Of a stretch of DNA of 64,000 nt, positions 45,301 through 58,303 are shown piece by piece (position 1 is the first letter of the stretch; every line of letters starts with the position of its first letter). Both the position numbers and the translations under genes were made by a program. The DNA comes from Steinernema hermaphroditum (taxonomy: Eukaryota; Nematoda; Chromadorea; Rhabditida; Steinernematidae), in the NCBI GenBank assembly GCA_030435675.1, contig CM059623.1:5234012-5298011 (forward strand). The letters run 5' to 3'. The notes under the pieces are model-generated. The model was not told the DNA's origin and made no database searches. It saw only the letters and a list, made by a program, of their open reading frames with translations.

Positions 45301-48300
45301 TTGCAGAAGAAGAAACGGTTCCTTGTGGCGCCACTACCCCACCGAGCACAAACTTCCAGAGTGATTGATTTGGTCCGGTCCACCCGCACCCAGCACCCTT
45401 GAACTCGGCGCCCAATCATCTTACAGCGTGCACCCGTCTTTGGTACTTCTTCTTCGGACCTTCTCGCAATTAGGTCTTTTTGTTTTCGGCCGTCAGCGGC
45501 GCGTGTTTATCGCCGTTTTGCGTCGAAAGCATCAGTGCTGGAGCCCTTATCTCCGGAAGGTCGGTCGTCTTCTTCGAATCCAGAAGGGGCGCCGCCTATT
45601 TCTGGAAGTGCGTGCAAACTTCGCTTTTGTTTTGCTGAACTTCTCGCCATCTCTCTTCGCAGAATTTGCCTAAAAATAGGAAATAATTGCGGAAGTGTGA
45701 GTCGATTCCAATTTGGAAGATGCAAGAGGATGCACGGGGACCGATTGCACCTTCTTCGAACCGACCCTATTCATCGATAACATTGGTGCACTTCTGGACG
45801 ACCTAAACAAGAAGGACTTCTATGTTCGAGGTGTTCTTATTATGGACTCCTGAAGAAGGTCTTCTTTCTGGCGGGAGTTCCCAGTTCCCAGTCCTCGATA
45901 TCGCGTTATGGTAGACCAGGCCAACGGGGACACTGTAAGAGAAGGGGAAGCTCTGCTTGTTTGGGCACGGTAGATCTACAGTGGTAAAGCAAATGCGTCC
46001 GGCGGGCGCTCGCCTTAAAACTTCTAGCCGATCCGCAGCTATCGAAGGTGCCACGCGGATTATTGGCCCTTGAAGCTTCGCTGTACGCGATTTCTCACCT
46101 CTCCCTTTCTTCTCTCCTCTTCTTCTTCTACCTTCCTCTTCTCTCTTCCTCTGCTCCCTTCTTCTCTCTTGATCACTGCGCGTGATCTTCAATCGCCCTT
46201 AGCGGCAATGCGTAGTCTCGAGCGACTACTGACTAACGCGCTCTCCTGGCTACGTACTCCTTCCTGTCCTACTCTAGGTATAGGGCCAAATGCGGGAAAA
46301 TCGACGACGAGAAACCAACAAGTCAACGATCCCGAAAAAGACACAAAATATGCGAACCTCGCAGCGCTGCTGCGATAAGTGGACTCCAGATTCTCCATGA
46401 AACATCCTTTCCTAGAAGATTCATTCATCATTGATTGGTGCACTTTCTAACTACCCTGACTCCTCTCACGTGTCCTCTTAATTGATCTCTCAGAGTTGAC
46501 CATCTCAGCGTTCGCCACCACCGTCTGGTGATGGATCGTTCCACCACTTCCCCGTTCCCGCCACTAGATCATTCTCCTCACGTGTCGCCCCAGCCGTCGC
46601 CCCATCGCGTCTCCTGGCGCTCGAAGACGTGCTTGTTTGTGCCTGGGCCGTAGACTGTAGACCAGAGTCCTGTCTCTTGTTTTTTAGAGTTCGCCCCGAA
46701 GACCGATCGCTCGTGTCCTTTCGGCCCGATTCCGGTTTTGTGTTTTCGACCGCTCTTGGCCAAAGTTTGGACCCTATTTGCGTCTCGTATCTCAGTGTCT
46801 CGTCTGTCTAATCGACTAAGCCGTCTCTTCCAAGGTCGCTTAAGCGTGACCTCCTCGTCTTTGATCTTCCACCCTTCGGTCTTCCCTCCCGGGGAGAGGA
46901 GAGATGTTTACGAAGATTCCAAAGGAGACGTTTTTAGACGAAAGACGCCATATTTTGGGACGTTTGCGTCAGAAAATCTGTTGAGCGAAAGTGCGACGCG
47001 GGATTAAGACGTCGCTATTCTGCATTTGATGTTTTCCTCGCCGAGATGCGTCTTCTCGCGATGTGTTGCCATTTCGACTCCGATGCTATCTTTGTCACCA
47101 TTTTGATGGACTCCGTTAAGACGACTTTTAGCATATCGTATGAGAAATGGTCACTTTGGGCCACTTTGTCTATAGGACTGTGTTGTTGTGAAGCCAACTA
47201 CTTCATGACCTCTACTTGAAGTCTTAGTCCTTCCGGTTGCATCGGAACTGATTACAAGTACATCGTACTCGATATCAGCTGATGTCGCTTCAACAAACAG
47301 CGCCTTAAATGACAGATTGGGGTTTCGCCGGAATCTATCCCCTAAAACCTCTAAAAGCTATTAAAATAGAATTTGCCTTTGCAGGCACAACCTCTGTTCG
47401 ATGGCCTGAGACTACATAAGATATAACCACCCTTATAATTGAAGCAAATCTTCCCACACCTTCTACAACGTCATTTTGTGTGTCGCCACCGGCACAGCTC
47501 AGAGTTGCAATTTGTGATCTGCACAATCCAACCAGGAAACGGGTTCCTCTCTTTGCAGCTGCCGAGGCTGAGTCACGATTTTCACCCGAATACCTGACCC
47601 ACTCTCCTACGCCCTCGAAAGACTGAACTCCGAACCCCGTTTGTGACCAGCGCCAGCACCTGCTTCTCCTTTTATAAGCTGTTTTCCCTTCACTCTTCCA
47701 GGAAGCCCCTCAGGCCTCACACCCTCCTCCGCTGGACTTCGAGAACGATACACTTTCGTCAGGATAGGCGTCTTTCCCCTAATCAAACCACGTGGTCGCC
47801 CTTCGGATCTTCGGCCTTCGATCTTCCCGTCTCCGTTGTTTTCGGTCAGATCGTCTACGTGCCGATCGCCACATTCCCCTCCTCTCCTCCCTTCGGACGC
47901 AAATCAAAATTTTCTGACGGCGACGTTGTTTGTTGACCGAAATTCGAAAATCATTTTTTTGCAGCGCTCCCCTCCCCCCCCCCCCATGGGCCCGTTTCCC
48001 ACAGTCCACGAGTGCACAACAGCAAAGCCTTCCGCGTGCTTCCCTGGCGTCTTCGGAACTCTCCGATCGGGGCGAACGCCTTCGGGGAACTGGTTGGCGG
48101 CGCCCCTCGTGGTCACACCACAAACCCCGAAATCTGTTTTCGAAACGAGTGCTCCTCTGTGTATTTTCGTTTATTCGCTTTTGGCGCGTGGCGGGAAGAG
48201 GTCCTCTGGAGGCCGATCCTCTCCGGAGGTGGTCGTTTTGGATGCGGTGATTCATGGTCCTAAAGATTTTAGCTATGATCTCCTTTCTATGTAGATATGA

Positions 48301-48700
48301 AAGTCAATCTCTAATATCGAAAATGGCCGAGGTCACCGCCTGCACTCCAAGTTGAGCTGGGGGACCTTTCTATGACCTGAGAAAGTGGCCGCTCAACTAC
48401 GAGCCGATCCAGTGACTTTCGAAATCATTCTCTTTGAAGGTACAAAGATTTTGAGCCACCTAGGGTTTCCCTCCCTCGACTTATTGTGTGTCTTCGATGA
48501 GACTGTTTTCCAGAAGCCTTAGATCGAAAGACATCAGAGAGCACTTCGTGTTTCAAAGAAGCCCTCTCGCGTTGTTGTCGCTTCTTGTCCTCCAGTGCCT
48601 TCCATGAATTCGGAATGATTTTTGACCTTCCATGCTGTGGGCAGCCCCATAACCTCGAACAAACGACCCCATCAACGGCTCGATCCACAAGAGCCACTAG
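42400..48700. other. Gene-poor region
   Basis: About 6.3 kb with no supported gene. It has pyrimidine-rich tracts (46090-46170) and a C12-type homopolymer near 47970. It also contains one copy of a dispersed direct repeat (44629-44983). ORFs on both strands overlap and have no domains. Confidence 0.4.
44629..44983 (+). repeat. Dispersed direct repeat, copy A
   Basis: This block shares long near-identical stretches with 53982-54387. Examples are GTGTTCTCGAATGTCAGAAG, GAGGCACCACCAT, ACCCCAGAAGACAGGTCT and CACCGGCTCAATTAGGTCAA, all in the same order and orientation with small indels. It has no TIR or coding potential that I can identify. It is either an unclassified dispersed element or a segmental duplication. 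Confidence 0.8.
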
Positions 48701-48760
48701 AAGTGTACAGCTAGGTGTAGACTGAAGTGATAAAATGTATCCTCTTGGATTGGCCTCTTA

Positions 48761-49271
48761 CAAGGGAACATCCCCAAGTGTCCGACGAGTTAGAAGCTGA
48801 GATGTGGCGCGGCTTGTAGACGGTCTTCTAACTAAGAAAACGCACATAATCTCATCGGCCATAAATCAGTCGGGCTACCATAAAGATGGTCATGAAGTTG
48901 CAAGGTCTCCTGGTGCGATGTCCCTGACTAGTCAGAATATACGGTATTTTTGTCCGATTTTGGACGGGGTTTTTAAGGATTTCGGCATTTAGAGCCAAAA
49001 TTAACATTACCAGTTAACAACCATGTTCTTTTAGCAAGAAAAGGGGTCAAAAAATGACAAAAAACTGACAAAAAACTGACAAAAATACCGTATATTCTGA
49101 CTAGTCAGGGACATCGCACCAGGAGACCTTGCAACTTCATGACCATCTTTATGGTAGCCCGACTGATTTATGGCCGATGAGATTATGTGCGTTTTCTTAG
49201 TTAGAAGACCGTCTACAAGCCGCGCCACATCTCAGCTCCTAACTCGTCGGGCACTTGGGGATGTTCCCTTG
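48761..49271. mobile_element. Palindromic non-autonomous DNA transposon (511 bp), TTA target duplication
   Basis: Terminal inverted repeats of about 190 bp (48761-48954 and 49076-49271) are nearly identical. They begin CAAGGGAACATCCCCAAGTG. The element is flanked by TTA at 48758-48760 and at 49272-49274, a clean 3-bp target-site duplication. The centre contains GACAAAAAACT units. The arms keep the same spurious open frame on both strands. No transposase is encoded. The termini match 15 of 20 bases of the element at 58304-59501. A TNA-type 3-bp duplication is compatible with PIF/Harbinger-like elements; the assignment is tentative. Confidence 0.88.
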
Positions 49272-49279
49272 TTAGACAA

Positions 49280-52200
49280 GGAGAAACTTAGGGTTCACTG
49301 TGATCATGGCGACACCAGAAACTCCTCATCTAACGATTTCACAATTCCGATCGGCGATCGACACGTCGACTTAGACGCCTCTCCCGTCGGGCGCCTCAGT
49401 GCACCGTACTTCCAGTCCAAAGGCCCTTCTGGGTCCGAAGTGGAAATTCTATTTTGAGTCGTTTGCCCACAAACACTCACTTGAGCTAATTCCGAGCTGT
49501 TTGATAATCAAAACATCGCCGCGGCTGGCTCGGGGTCTCTGCAAAACAAGGTTTATGCAGTGAATTCTCCGAAACGATCACCTGCGCTGTTTTTGTTGTG
49601 TAATGTTCCTTGACGTCAGCCTTCTCACGCGTAGGTTGCGTTGATCTTCACTGTGCACTTATTAGTCCAAGTAGCTGCGGGGGAGACGCGGAGTTCTCAT
49701 GCCAGCTCTGGAAATATCTCACTTGAGGCCATGCTCTATGAAATGTTCGGCTCGAAATCCTCGATTCCAGCACCCTTTGTGCCATGCGCCTGCTGTAGAT
49801 TATCGCTTGTTTATGGAACATTTCACAAAAAGGTCACAAATCGTTATGAATGCATGGATGTTTTTGAAGACAAGAAAGGGAGCAGAATCTACTCTGTGGT
49901 CGGCGCTTCCACCTTCAGGGGACACACTCACACTTATCTTTGAGTCAAAAGAATCCCTGGAAGAAGGGGACTCTTTTGTGGCTAAACGGAGGATTTTAGC
50001 TCCGAATTGTAGTCTGCTAAGTGTTGTGGGTGATTAGAAGCTCTAGAGTTTCATGATGATAAATCTGATTATCCGGCGATTGTCGCGGGATAGAAGCGGA
50101 GATCGCTTCAAAGTGATGTAGTCAAGGTCTATAGCCACACAGAGTCAAGAAGACCCCTGTGACCATAGGCCATCGATACACAGCTGCAGATCGAATCCAT
50201 TATACCCAGTCTTTGATTTACGATTCATTTTCCCTCGCTTTTCCGTGCATGTTCCCATGATTAGCCGAATCTCAATGAAACATTCCTCCTCGTAAACAAC
50301 AAATTATGTGTGGACATCACTCTTCCATCAATCTTTCATTTCATCTCCACTGTGTTTTATAGTCTTCTTGTACACTCTTGTAAGGCCTAGCCACCCGCAG
50401 GCCTTCCCTTCCAGAAGGGTAAATAACTCTGCGTTGGCGACGTCCTTAGAAGGTTACATCGCAGAAAGATCACACTTCACTCCCCAAAGACACACAAAAC
50501 ACCTTCTTCTTCATCTCCTGACCATCCAAAAGCTCGCCTTCTGGTCATCCTGGTCGATTTGATGCCGTCCGACGACCGATCCGAAAAACGTGTCCTTCGC
50601 AAAGTGCATCCCTATCGAGGTAAACACTTCCTGATACCTTCCAGCCTGGAGAGCGAACAGAGTCCTATCCACTTCCGTTCCGCGTGCACCCCTAGCCGCA
50701 TTCCTGCGGCGATCGGCGAGGAGTTCAGCGAAGAGTCCTTATCATCCGCGTTTTTCGCGTCGCACCCTCTCCACACAACGTGACCGCCACGAGAGCGCCG
50801 ACGGACTCTTTCGAAACAGCGCAACGTGATGCAACCGGGCAGTACCGTTCCCTCCTCCGACCGTGCCTACGGCTGCACGACCATTGACCCAGAAGGTGTC
50901 CCCATCAGGTGATCAATCGATCGACCTCTGGACGCCACCCGGAACGCGCCGATCGTTTTACTAGTCTTTGTGCGACTGATTTGGAGTCTTTCCCCGTCCT
51001 TTGGAGCGCCTCGGGAATTGTCTTCTGCCAAGCTGGCTTCATTTGTATGTAGTTGTTTTTCCAAAACACTTCTTGTTTTCGAATGACTTCTAAGGGGCTT
51101 TCTTCTCGATCCACGTGATTCCTTCTTTGCAGGAATATGACTATTATGCCTGCACATTGTCAACGAGCGTGATCGGGGGTAAGTTCAGCTCCTCAAAGCC
51201 CCCTTTTACCCAATCCAATTCCCACTTATCCATTAGTCCATGGCCCCCACGTGATCTCCGTTTCCAGCCCGCCTAATGTGATCTCTCTGTCTGGCCGATT
51301 AGAGTCTTATCCGGCTGAAACACTCATGAAACCTTTTTGTCACTTTTCTAAGGCACTCAGGAAAATTAACTCAATAATTCAGCGCAAAAAAGGTCTCCGA
51401 GATTACTTCCTCGCTCGACAGAAAGACATTTCACGGGCCAAAGAACTCCCGGCACGAAATGCCCTTTCGCTCCGTGACCACCCCAATTTATGCTCGTGTT
51501 TTTGAGCACATGGCGACACACGAGCAGAGGAATGGCCGATGACCTGAGTCAGCCTGGAGCGGACACATCTGGGAAATGACGATGGTTTTGGCGATGCAGA
51601 CACCCCCACAAGAAGCTGCCCCTGCTCATGTGTCCAGACTAGGCGCCCCAAGGTGACCATGTATTCTAAATGACTCCCCACCTTCGCTCTCGCAAACAAG
51701 GACCTCTTCATCAGCGACCTCTCTCCCTATTCTCTGAGGTGGACTCACCGAAAGGTCCTTAGAAGCGCTGCTCTGTCGCCAAATGTCGGATTCGTCATGG
51801 AGTCCAGAAATATCCGTATCCTGTTATGAGAGTCCGTCTGGAAAGTGCGGAATCCACGCGAGAGTGCATGCCTGAGAACTCGGCGTGATGGGAAGAGACT
51901 GCGGGCACTAATAGACGCCTGCCGGCCATCGATGCTGTCTAGACTTGTCGCCTGGCAGACTCAAAGGACCTTTTGTGCCATTTGTGGATTCTGTGCACAA
52001 TTCTATGTGCAGCGGGAGACGTTCCCTTCGACCATTGGCGATGCAGATCGCCATCTCGGCACTCAGCGGATTGGATAAAAGGACACCGGACAAGTGAGGC
52101 CAAGCAACTTTGGGTGGTAAACAGACGCAGGAAAGGGCTAAAGATAGAAACGGATCCCGCGAATCATGAATCTTTCCTAACGAGTTTTACGCAAAGTGCA

Positions 52201-53970
52201 AATCTCGATTATAAGCGGCTAATGCATTCAGAGGATTTTGTTATTTGTCTCCGGTCAGTGCACCCCTGGCCGGCCGGCCACTTCGGACATTTCGGTCCCC
52301 TCGAAGAGATTCTTTCCGAGGCAGTCTTTGGTCTGTTTTCGCCGATTTCCCACACGACCACCGATGAGTCAGCCTCCTCGTCTGACCCCGCTGCGATCGC
52401 GATCGTTTCCTCCGCGCCGCCACCCACGACGCCTTCCGGGCGACGTCCTGTTCTGTCGCGATCGATCTCTCCGCTTTGCAGCGATCAAAAATGACTTTTG
52501 CCGCGATCTCTTACGCCTTAGACTGTCAATGGCCTTTGGGAATATTCCTCTCGATTTAAACTATCCAAAATCCCGAAAGGAAACAAGTTAAAGTCCAAAT
52601 GGAGACTGTCTGATCTCTGGGTTTCTGTCTATTTCTAGCAGACATCGGATGGAGAGCTTTTAGACAACGTCTACTGACTGCATTTGAGACAGGTTATAGT
52701 GCTAGATCGGTCATTTTGGAAAGCTTCCAAGAGGAGACCACTTTGAGAAAGAACATGTCTGTCCTAGAGACATTCCACTCCATGTTCTTTTGGCTTTTGG
52801 TCGCGGAACTAGCGCCGAAAAAAGTGAATGATAAGGACTCAACACACAGAGTGGTGCTGGAGAGGGTAAGGGCTTATGGCTATATGGGTATTCCAAGCAG
52901 ACCCTCTTCCGCAGAACCACCATGTGAATGCATTTTTTGGTCTTGCCACGAGTCGTTCTGGTTATACAACGCCTAAGCATGTGTTTACCTCTTTCCGATC
53001 GCCGTTCAGCTCCCCTCGGAGACGGCGAAACCGGCTCCTCTTCTGTAATCTCGCTGGGACATTTCTGTGTTTCTGGTGTGCTGAGAGACGTCGGCTACTC
53101 CCCTTCCTCTCTCTCTCCCTTGATGAGGAGCCTCTGAGCCAAAGAGTCCGCAATTAGCTTCCGATTTACCGTCCGGCTCTAGGCGTCTTTGTATTCTGAA
53201 GTCGAAAACAAAGCGAGGTGCAAACAAACAGAACAAAGCGCCGAGTCCGTCCGTTAGTCATAGGTCAGAATCGTCATTTGAATTGCGAGGCGCTCAAAAT
53301 ATTTTTTGACCTGAAATCGCTTTACGCTTTCCTCCTTGCGCACATGGCTTCAGAGGTCACAGATCGAAAAAGTGACCGATCAGCCGTCTTCTGATGACGG
53401 AACAGCTGACCGCCGAGTGTTTTCCTTGTTTTAGGTCTGCTCGAACGCATCAGGGATCGGTGCAAAGATCGCCCCAACTGAGTCACTCCGGTTTAGCCGA
53501 GGGTCTTCCTCCTTCAGTCCACCGAGTGGCTAATCAGTGGTCCGTTCGGAGACCACCCGCCGAGGATTGAAGTACTCTGCTTCGGGCCGATCGGAGCGTG
53601 GATCTCTGGTCGCCTTCGAGAACGTTCCACATCTTTAAAATGAATTTATTTTTGATATATTATGAAATGCATTTGGTCCTTGGCGGTCCTTTTCCGCCCT
53701 TTTGGTGACGATTCGGTTGGCCCTTAGCCTCTGATGTTTTGGAACCGACGGCCATTTCCTCGTTGGGTCCCTTGACGCCTCCACGTTTCATCTAGCCATT
53801 GCGCCCTCGACTCAGTCGTCTACTTTTTCGGATATAATTGGCAACAAAACTCGAACCTCTTTGTCCCCGATCCACAAGATGACGCCAATCTCGAAGTCGA
53901 CTTTCCCAGGACTTTGAAGGTCTCTGGAGTTGCTCGCAGAGTTATTTATTTCGACGCAAATATTTACCGT
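49280..53970. other. Gene-poor region
   Basis: About 4.7 kb without a supported gene. A possible isolated exon at 50828-50909 (MQPGSTVPSSDRAYGC..., GT donor after CCCATCAG) followed by a TTTGCAG acceptor at about 51133 could be a fragment of a secreted protein. The frames across it do not combine into a longer product. Confidence 0.35.
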
Positions 53971-53981
53971 CTGCCTGAGAC

Positions 53982-54387
53982 GATGTATCCTGAACCTATT
54001 CTGGGAACGGCCACCTGTAGACTGGCTCGCACGGACTTAGGAAGAGAGCTACAAAATGGGGCTAGAAGCGCTCTCCAGTGGACCCGAGTTGGAGGATCAG
54101 AGCGCTCGATTTGATTAGCTGCATCTATCCACGTCACGTGTGTTCTCGAATGTCAGAAGTGCACGTACCCGTCCTAGCCAGAAGCTATGCATGCGTCCTA
54201 GACTTCTAGATGAAAAACAGCCTAGTAGAGGCACCACCATCTTTTACAAAAGCTGCTCTTTGGCGCTCTTCTTAGGGACTACCCCAGAAGACAGGTCTCA
54301 GCCCTCAGAAGGGCGCAGAGAACGTGTAGTCGATCAGCTCACACCGGCTCAATTAGGTCAATTTGCGGGTCCTCCCGCGAATCCAAT
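53982..54387 (+). repeat. Dispersed direct repeat, copy B
   Basis: Homologous to 44629-44983 (copy A) over about 350-400 bp at roughly 80-90 percent identity by eye, with scattered indels. An example is the CATGCGTCCTAGACTTCTAG segment present only here. The copies are about 9.4 kb apart in direct orientation. Confidence 0.8.
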
Positions 54388-54399
54388 TACCCGAGAACT

Positions 54400-56950
54400 T
54401 TGACTCAACGCCTCCCACCCGCACATTGACGTCTTTCTGAGCCGTTCTCTCAGGAGTGCACTCCTGTTTGGCGCCACGTTTCTCGCGGACCGATTGAGAC
54501 AATTACCGAGATCGGTGGATAAGGAGAGCTTTCGCTTGTTTTCGAAGTGTTTTCGCTGTGATTAGGCGACGAAAACAGTTAGTCATCGAAGCGATGTCTA
54601 CTTAGAGTTCCTCCTTTCCCGCGAAAACAAACAGCGCCTTTCCTGGGAACCCGGGGTACGGTAGATTCGACGGTCTTGAGGTGCCTGAATCTCAGTTGCA
54701 CTCGTGTTTTTCGAGATTTCTCTTCTGATAGCGCCCCAATTAAGAGTCACTAACTAAGCCGAAAACCATCCAATTACCGTTGTTTTGATTCGGGCTGTAT
54801 TCAAGAAGGAACGGCTTCTGGCGGATACGAATATCCTTCCGAAAACAATGTTTTGTCGTCGCCTCCAACAACAAACAACTTTTCCTCGAAGCGACCAAGA
54901 TAGGCGCTTTGCAAGGGGGATTACGATAGGTCACGGTGATCTCTTCCCTTCCTAAGCCCGGTTGTCCCCCTCAAAACATGACGTGTGGGCCTTCTCCAAA
55001 GCCCTTTAGATATTTATACGCATAGCATAAGGCCCTGGCTTAGCGAAAGGCCCAAAAGTGACGAGTCCCGGTCTCTGACCTCCCGGCACCTGTCAAGGGC
55101 ACCTTCTTGACGTCCCAATTAGCATTCACCCCGAACTATCCTTCTTGAGAGAGGGATACGGTGGATCTAGATCCCCAAACGTAAATGAATAGCAACGTCT
55201 AGTACTTCCTTAGAAGCGCCCCCCATTCAAGAAGATCAGAACGATGTCTGTGTCCTTGTTCCCTGCTCTTAAAGGTCGCCCCACATGAACAGACCTCAAA
55301 AGAGGACGCAGATGCGCTCGGCCTAACCCAATTGCACTGAATCCATAGCTGAGCATCTCCCTAGATTCGAAAAACTTTGCGCACGGCCGGGAGGACACAG
55401 AATTAAACTTTTTGTTTTCACCGTTGCCTGAATCCGAGTCCTATTCTGGGGTTGTCTTCTGCTGGACCGTTTTTCTTAATGGGCCGGCGCCAAGTAGCCA
55501 TTTCCGGGTGACGTTCGAAACGCCGCGAAAAACAGCGATATCCACAAAAATAGACATTAGGCTAATTCTGAAGGCGCCTCTTCTGATCCGAGATGACCGC
55601 TCAGAACCGGCCGTCCTGATCCCGATCCTGGGCAAACACTTTCCGCCGCCTCCGAACTGTGTACTCTCCGCCCGCTTCTGCCGACTCGTGTCACAAAAGA
55701 GTCGCCGAAAGCGATGTCGAGAAGCGTCTCCACCCATTAACGCCCATCTCCCCCCTTTTCCGTCGCCGTTTAGGCCGTGTTTGTGCCTTCCCGCGGCTGT
55801 GGCGCCTTCCGGAAGGCGCCTCTGCCTCCAGAAGGCGACGGGCGGGCTGTTTTCGCGGTGTTTTCCTCCGATGACAGGAGGGAAGGCGACAGGAGAGGCA
55901 CAGGGCGACAGTGCGTCGTCTACAGATCGGCGCCGCTGATAAGCCCTCCGCGGGCGGTGTTTGCACTTCGGAGGTGTCTTTGTTTTGGAAGTCTTTTTGC
56001 ATATTTTGTGTGTTGCCCTCTCTTCCAGCTGGGAGCGTGCCTTCCGGCTCCTGGAAGTGTCTCCTATGTTGCATGGTCTTTTTTGAAAGATTGCATTACT
56101 CACGGTACAGTACCCCGTGTCCAAATCGGGCTGCAAAACTGTTCTGGCGGAAGGGTGCCACTTAGCTCTGTACTTAGGCCCCTTCCTGCAATCCTAATCT
56201 CTGCACCATTACACTCCGCTACCTCCCCTAATGACTGCTGCTTATCCACTTAATCGCGCGAAACATTCCAATTCGAGGCAAAACAAAAACAACTTCTGCG
56301 TCCCGGAATAGCGCCGTCGCCCGCCCCTCCCCTCGCCTTGCCTCCCTCGGCCCCTCCCTCCGGGCTCTTCTTGGCCGTCAAACATCGCGTGTCCTCCGAG
56401 GAATCCTGTGAGGAAATCCGTTGCGTCAGAGCCCTCTGTCCTCCAGACATTTGGTCCGAAGGCGCCATGTGCACTTCCACTTTCCAGGAGCGAGATGAAT
56501 TCAGGACATCTACTTGAATTTCTAAACCTCTAGGTGCCCAGCGCAGCGGAATGGCACCTAAAGGGACACGGACCCAGAGTACAAAATCTGCATAAGTGGT
56601 CGTTTCCGGTCCAGCGCCTCTGGAAGTTTCGAGGTCTTTGTCCCCAAAATTGGATCCGGGGTACTGTAGCGTAAGCAGTCTAGTCGACAGGAAAGCTTTC
56701 ACACCTTAGTTCGCTCCACTTTGGCGCCCCGCCCCTTCCGGAAGGCGGATATAAGAGTCCCCGAAGCCCCTCCGGTCTTCCCATTAACCCCCGAGGCCCT
56801 TCTCTTCGGAGCTTTACCGTACCCCACCGCCGATGTCCCCTTTCTTCTCAGCGGTTACCCACAGATCGAGACCAGGGTGGTTCGCCTCAAATTCGATTTG
56901 GATCGCGGCGCGTTCTTTGCTCTGTTTTCGCGAGCCCTCCCGTGCTCTCC
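54400..56950. other. Intergenic upstream of the PP1-subunit gene
   Basis: About 2.5 kb. Several overlapping ORFs at 55412-56250 lie on both strands in GC-rich sequence and lack domains. The last few hundred bases probably hold the promoter of the CBM21 gene, but I see no defined element. Confidence 0.4.
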
Positions 56951-56961
56951 ACGTCACAGTC

Positions 56962-57786
56962 ATGTTGACCTCGACTTCAGAACCTCCTCACTCCCTCGCC
57001 AACAAGATGACTCCGAAGGCGTCCCACGGCTGCGCCGACTGTGTCAACGACGCCGGACCGTCCCACAAGTGCAAATTGTATGTCCCTGGCCTCCGGCCCC
57101 CTGACTCGTTCCTTTGCAGCGGCATGATGCAGCGCTCCCACTCCCTGCAGAGCGCCCTGAAGCCTCCCGGCCAGAAACGGCGCACCTCGAAGAGCGTCCG
57201 CTTCGCCGACTTCGAGGGCGCCGACCTCGTCCGTGTCCGGCACCTCAGCGAGACCGACGAGCCTTCGACGAGCTTCGACGAGGAGCCCTCCTCCGACATC
57301 CGTGTCTCCCTCCACTCCTTCAACTCCCGCGGCCTCTTCGTCAAGGGCACCGTCCGCATCGTCAATCCCCGCTACGGTGGCCGCCGCGGCACCCCTAACG
57401 GCGAACAAGTCTTCCTCAGCTTCACCAAAGACAACTGGGCCACTTTCCGCAACGTCGTCGCCTACAAGGTCAACTCCACCGTCAACAACCTCTACACCCT
57501 CTGGCAGTTCAGCACCTATCTCAGAGTAAGCCCCGGCCCTGGCAGGACTGCCCTTACCGTATCCCTTCAGGACGCGCAGCAGACCCCGCTGTGCCTCTTC
57601 AAAATCAACTACTTCTTCGCGGGACGCATCGTCATCGACGACAACGGCGGAGCCTTCTACCAGCTCCAGATCGACCCCCCGCGGCCCGTCCGATCCAAGT
57701 CGACGCCCTCGGGCCGCGCCCCCCAGGCCGTCCCCGATCAGCTCCTCTCCGACCTCCTCTCCCTCCGGCACATCCTCATCCAGTGA
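56962..57786 (+). CDS. Protein phosphatase 1 regulatory (glycogen-targeting) subunit, CBM21 domain
   Basis: Three exons: 56962-57077, 57120-57525 and 57571-57786, giving 245 aa. KSVRF at 63-67 is the canonical RVxF docking motif for PP1 catalytic subunit. A CBM21 carbohydrate-binding domain follows (about 90-215). Its features are SFNSRGLFVKGTVRIVN, VFLSFTKDNWATF and, near the end, the signature YFFAGRIVIDDNGGAFYQL. This is the GL/PTG/R6 family, which brings PP1 to glycogen to activate glycogen synthase. The start could also be the in-frame ATG at 57007, or upstream at 56833, where the frame stays open. Introns are 42 and 54 nt, both multiples of three and free of stops, so retained forms would also be translatable. 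AATAAA lies at 57832-57837. Confidence 0.88.
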   Translation: MLTSTSEPPHSLANKMTPKASHGCADCVNDAGPSHKCKLYVPGLRPPDSFLCSGMMQRSHSLQSALKPPGQKRRTSKSVRFADFEGADLVRVRHLSETDEPSTSFDEEPSSDIRVSLHSFNSRGLFVKGTVRIVNPRYGGRRGTPNGEQVFLSFTKDNWATFRNVVAYKVNSTVNNLYTLWQFSTYLRVSPGPGRTALTVSLQDAQQTPLCLFKINYFFAGRIVIDDNGGAFYQLQIDPPRPVRSKSTPSGRAPQAVPDQLLSDLLSLRHILIQ

Positions 57787-57831
57787 TCCTCATCCACTCC
57801 TGCTTGTACATACGGTCCGTGCACGAGTACA

Positions 57832-57837
57832 AATAAA
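57832..57837 (+). terminator. Poly(A) signal AATAAA of the CBM21 gene
   Basis: Lies about 46 nt after the stop codon at 57786. Confidence 0.65.
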
Positions 57838-58242
57838 TATTGTTTCCCCTCGAGGAGTCGTGGAAACTCTCCATTAGAAGAGCCGAAGACGCTGACAACT
57901 CTCGCGTGACAATTAGTTCGTCCGACGCGCCGCAAACACACTTCTCATCTCCAATTCATGGCCCAGAGGAACATCGCCGTCAAGGAAAGTTCCGATCAGG
58001 GAATCCTCAGCAGTCCTCAACCTCCGACCGCTCTACTTGAACAACCTATGTGCCCAGGGAATGAGTCTTCTTGCTTATGTGAATACAGAGTATCGCCTCA
58101 GCCACACATCGCACCTACCGTACCTCCAGAAGCGCAGAGGAAGTACATCGTCAGGATTTTGCTGATGCAGTTACATCGACAAGTTTTTTCCGTAAACATT
58201 CTCGGTGAGGGTCACGCAATCTAGAAAGAGAAAGAAAAAGAT

Positions 58243-58303
58243 AGGGAGCAACCGGATTTGAACCGGTGACCTCTCGATCTGCAGTCGAATGCTCTGCCAC
58301 TGA
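58243..58303 (-). pseudogene. tRNA-Cys(GCA), 3' part, separated from its 5' part by a transposon
   Basis: On the minus strand the sequence is tRNA-Cys from the D-loop on: AGTGGCAGAGC, anticodon arm TTCGA-CTGCAGA-TCGAG with GCA at 34-36, T-arm ACCGG-TTCAAAT-CCGGT, 3' acceptor TGCTCCC and discriminator T. The missing 5' end, GGGCCACATAGCTCA, lies at 59502-59516 on the far side of a 1198-bp element. TCA (TGA on the + strand) is duplicated at both junctions. The 5' acceptor has also diverged and no longer pairs fully with TGCTCCC, so the gene is dead and the insertion is not very recent. Confidence 0.85.

Noticed and set aside
48804..49228. Two ORFs on opposite strands with an identical N-terminal protein
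   Set aside because: They are the same sequence read from the two arms of the palindromic element; an artefact of the inverted repeat, not genes.
50828..51180. Possible secreted protein exons (YGCTTIDPEGVPI and EYDYYACTLSTS)
   Set aside because: Each looks protein-like, but the phases do not join across the available GT-AG pair, so no coherent model results.
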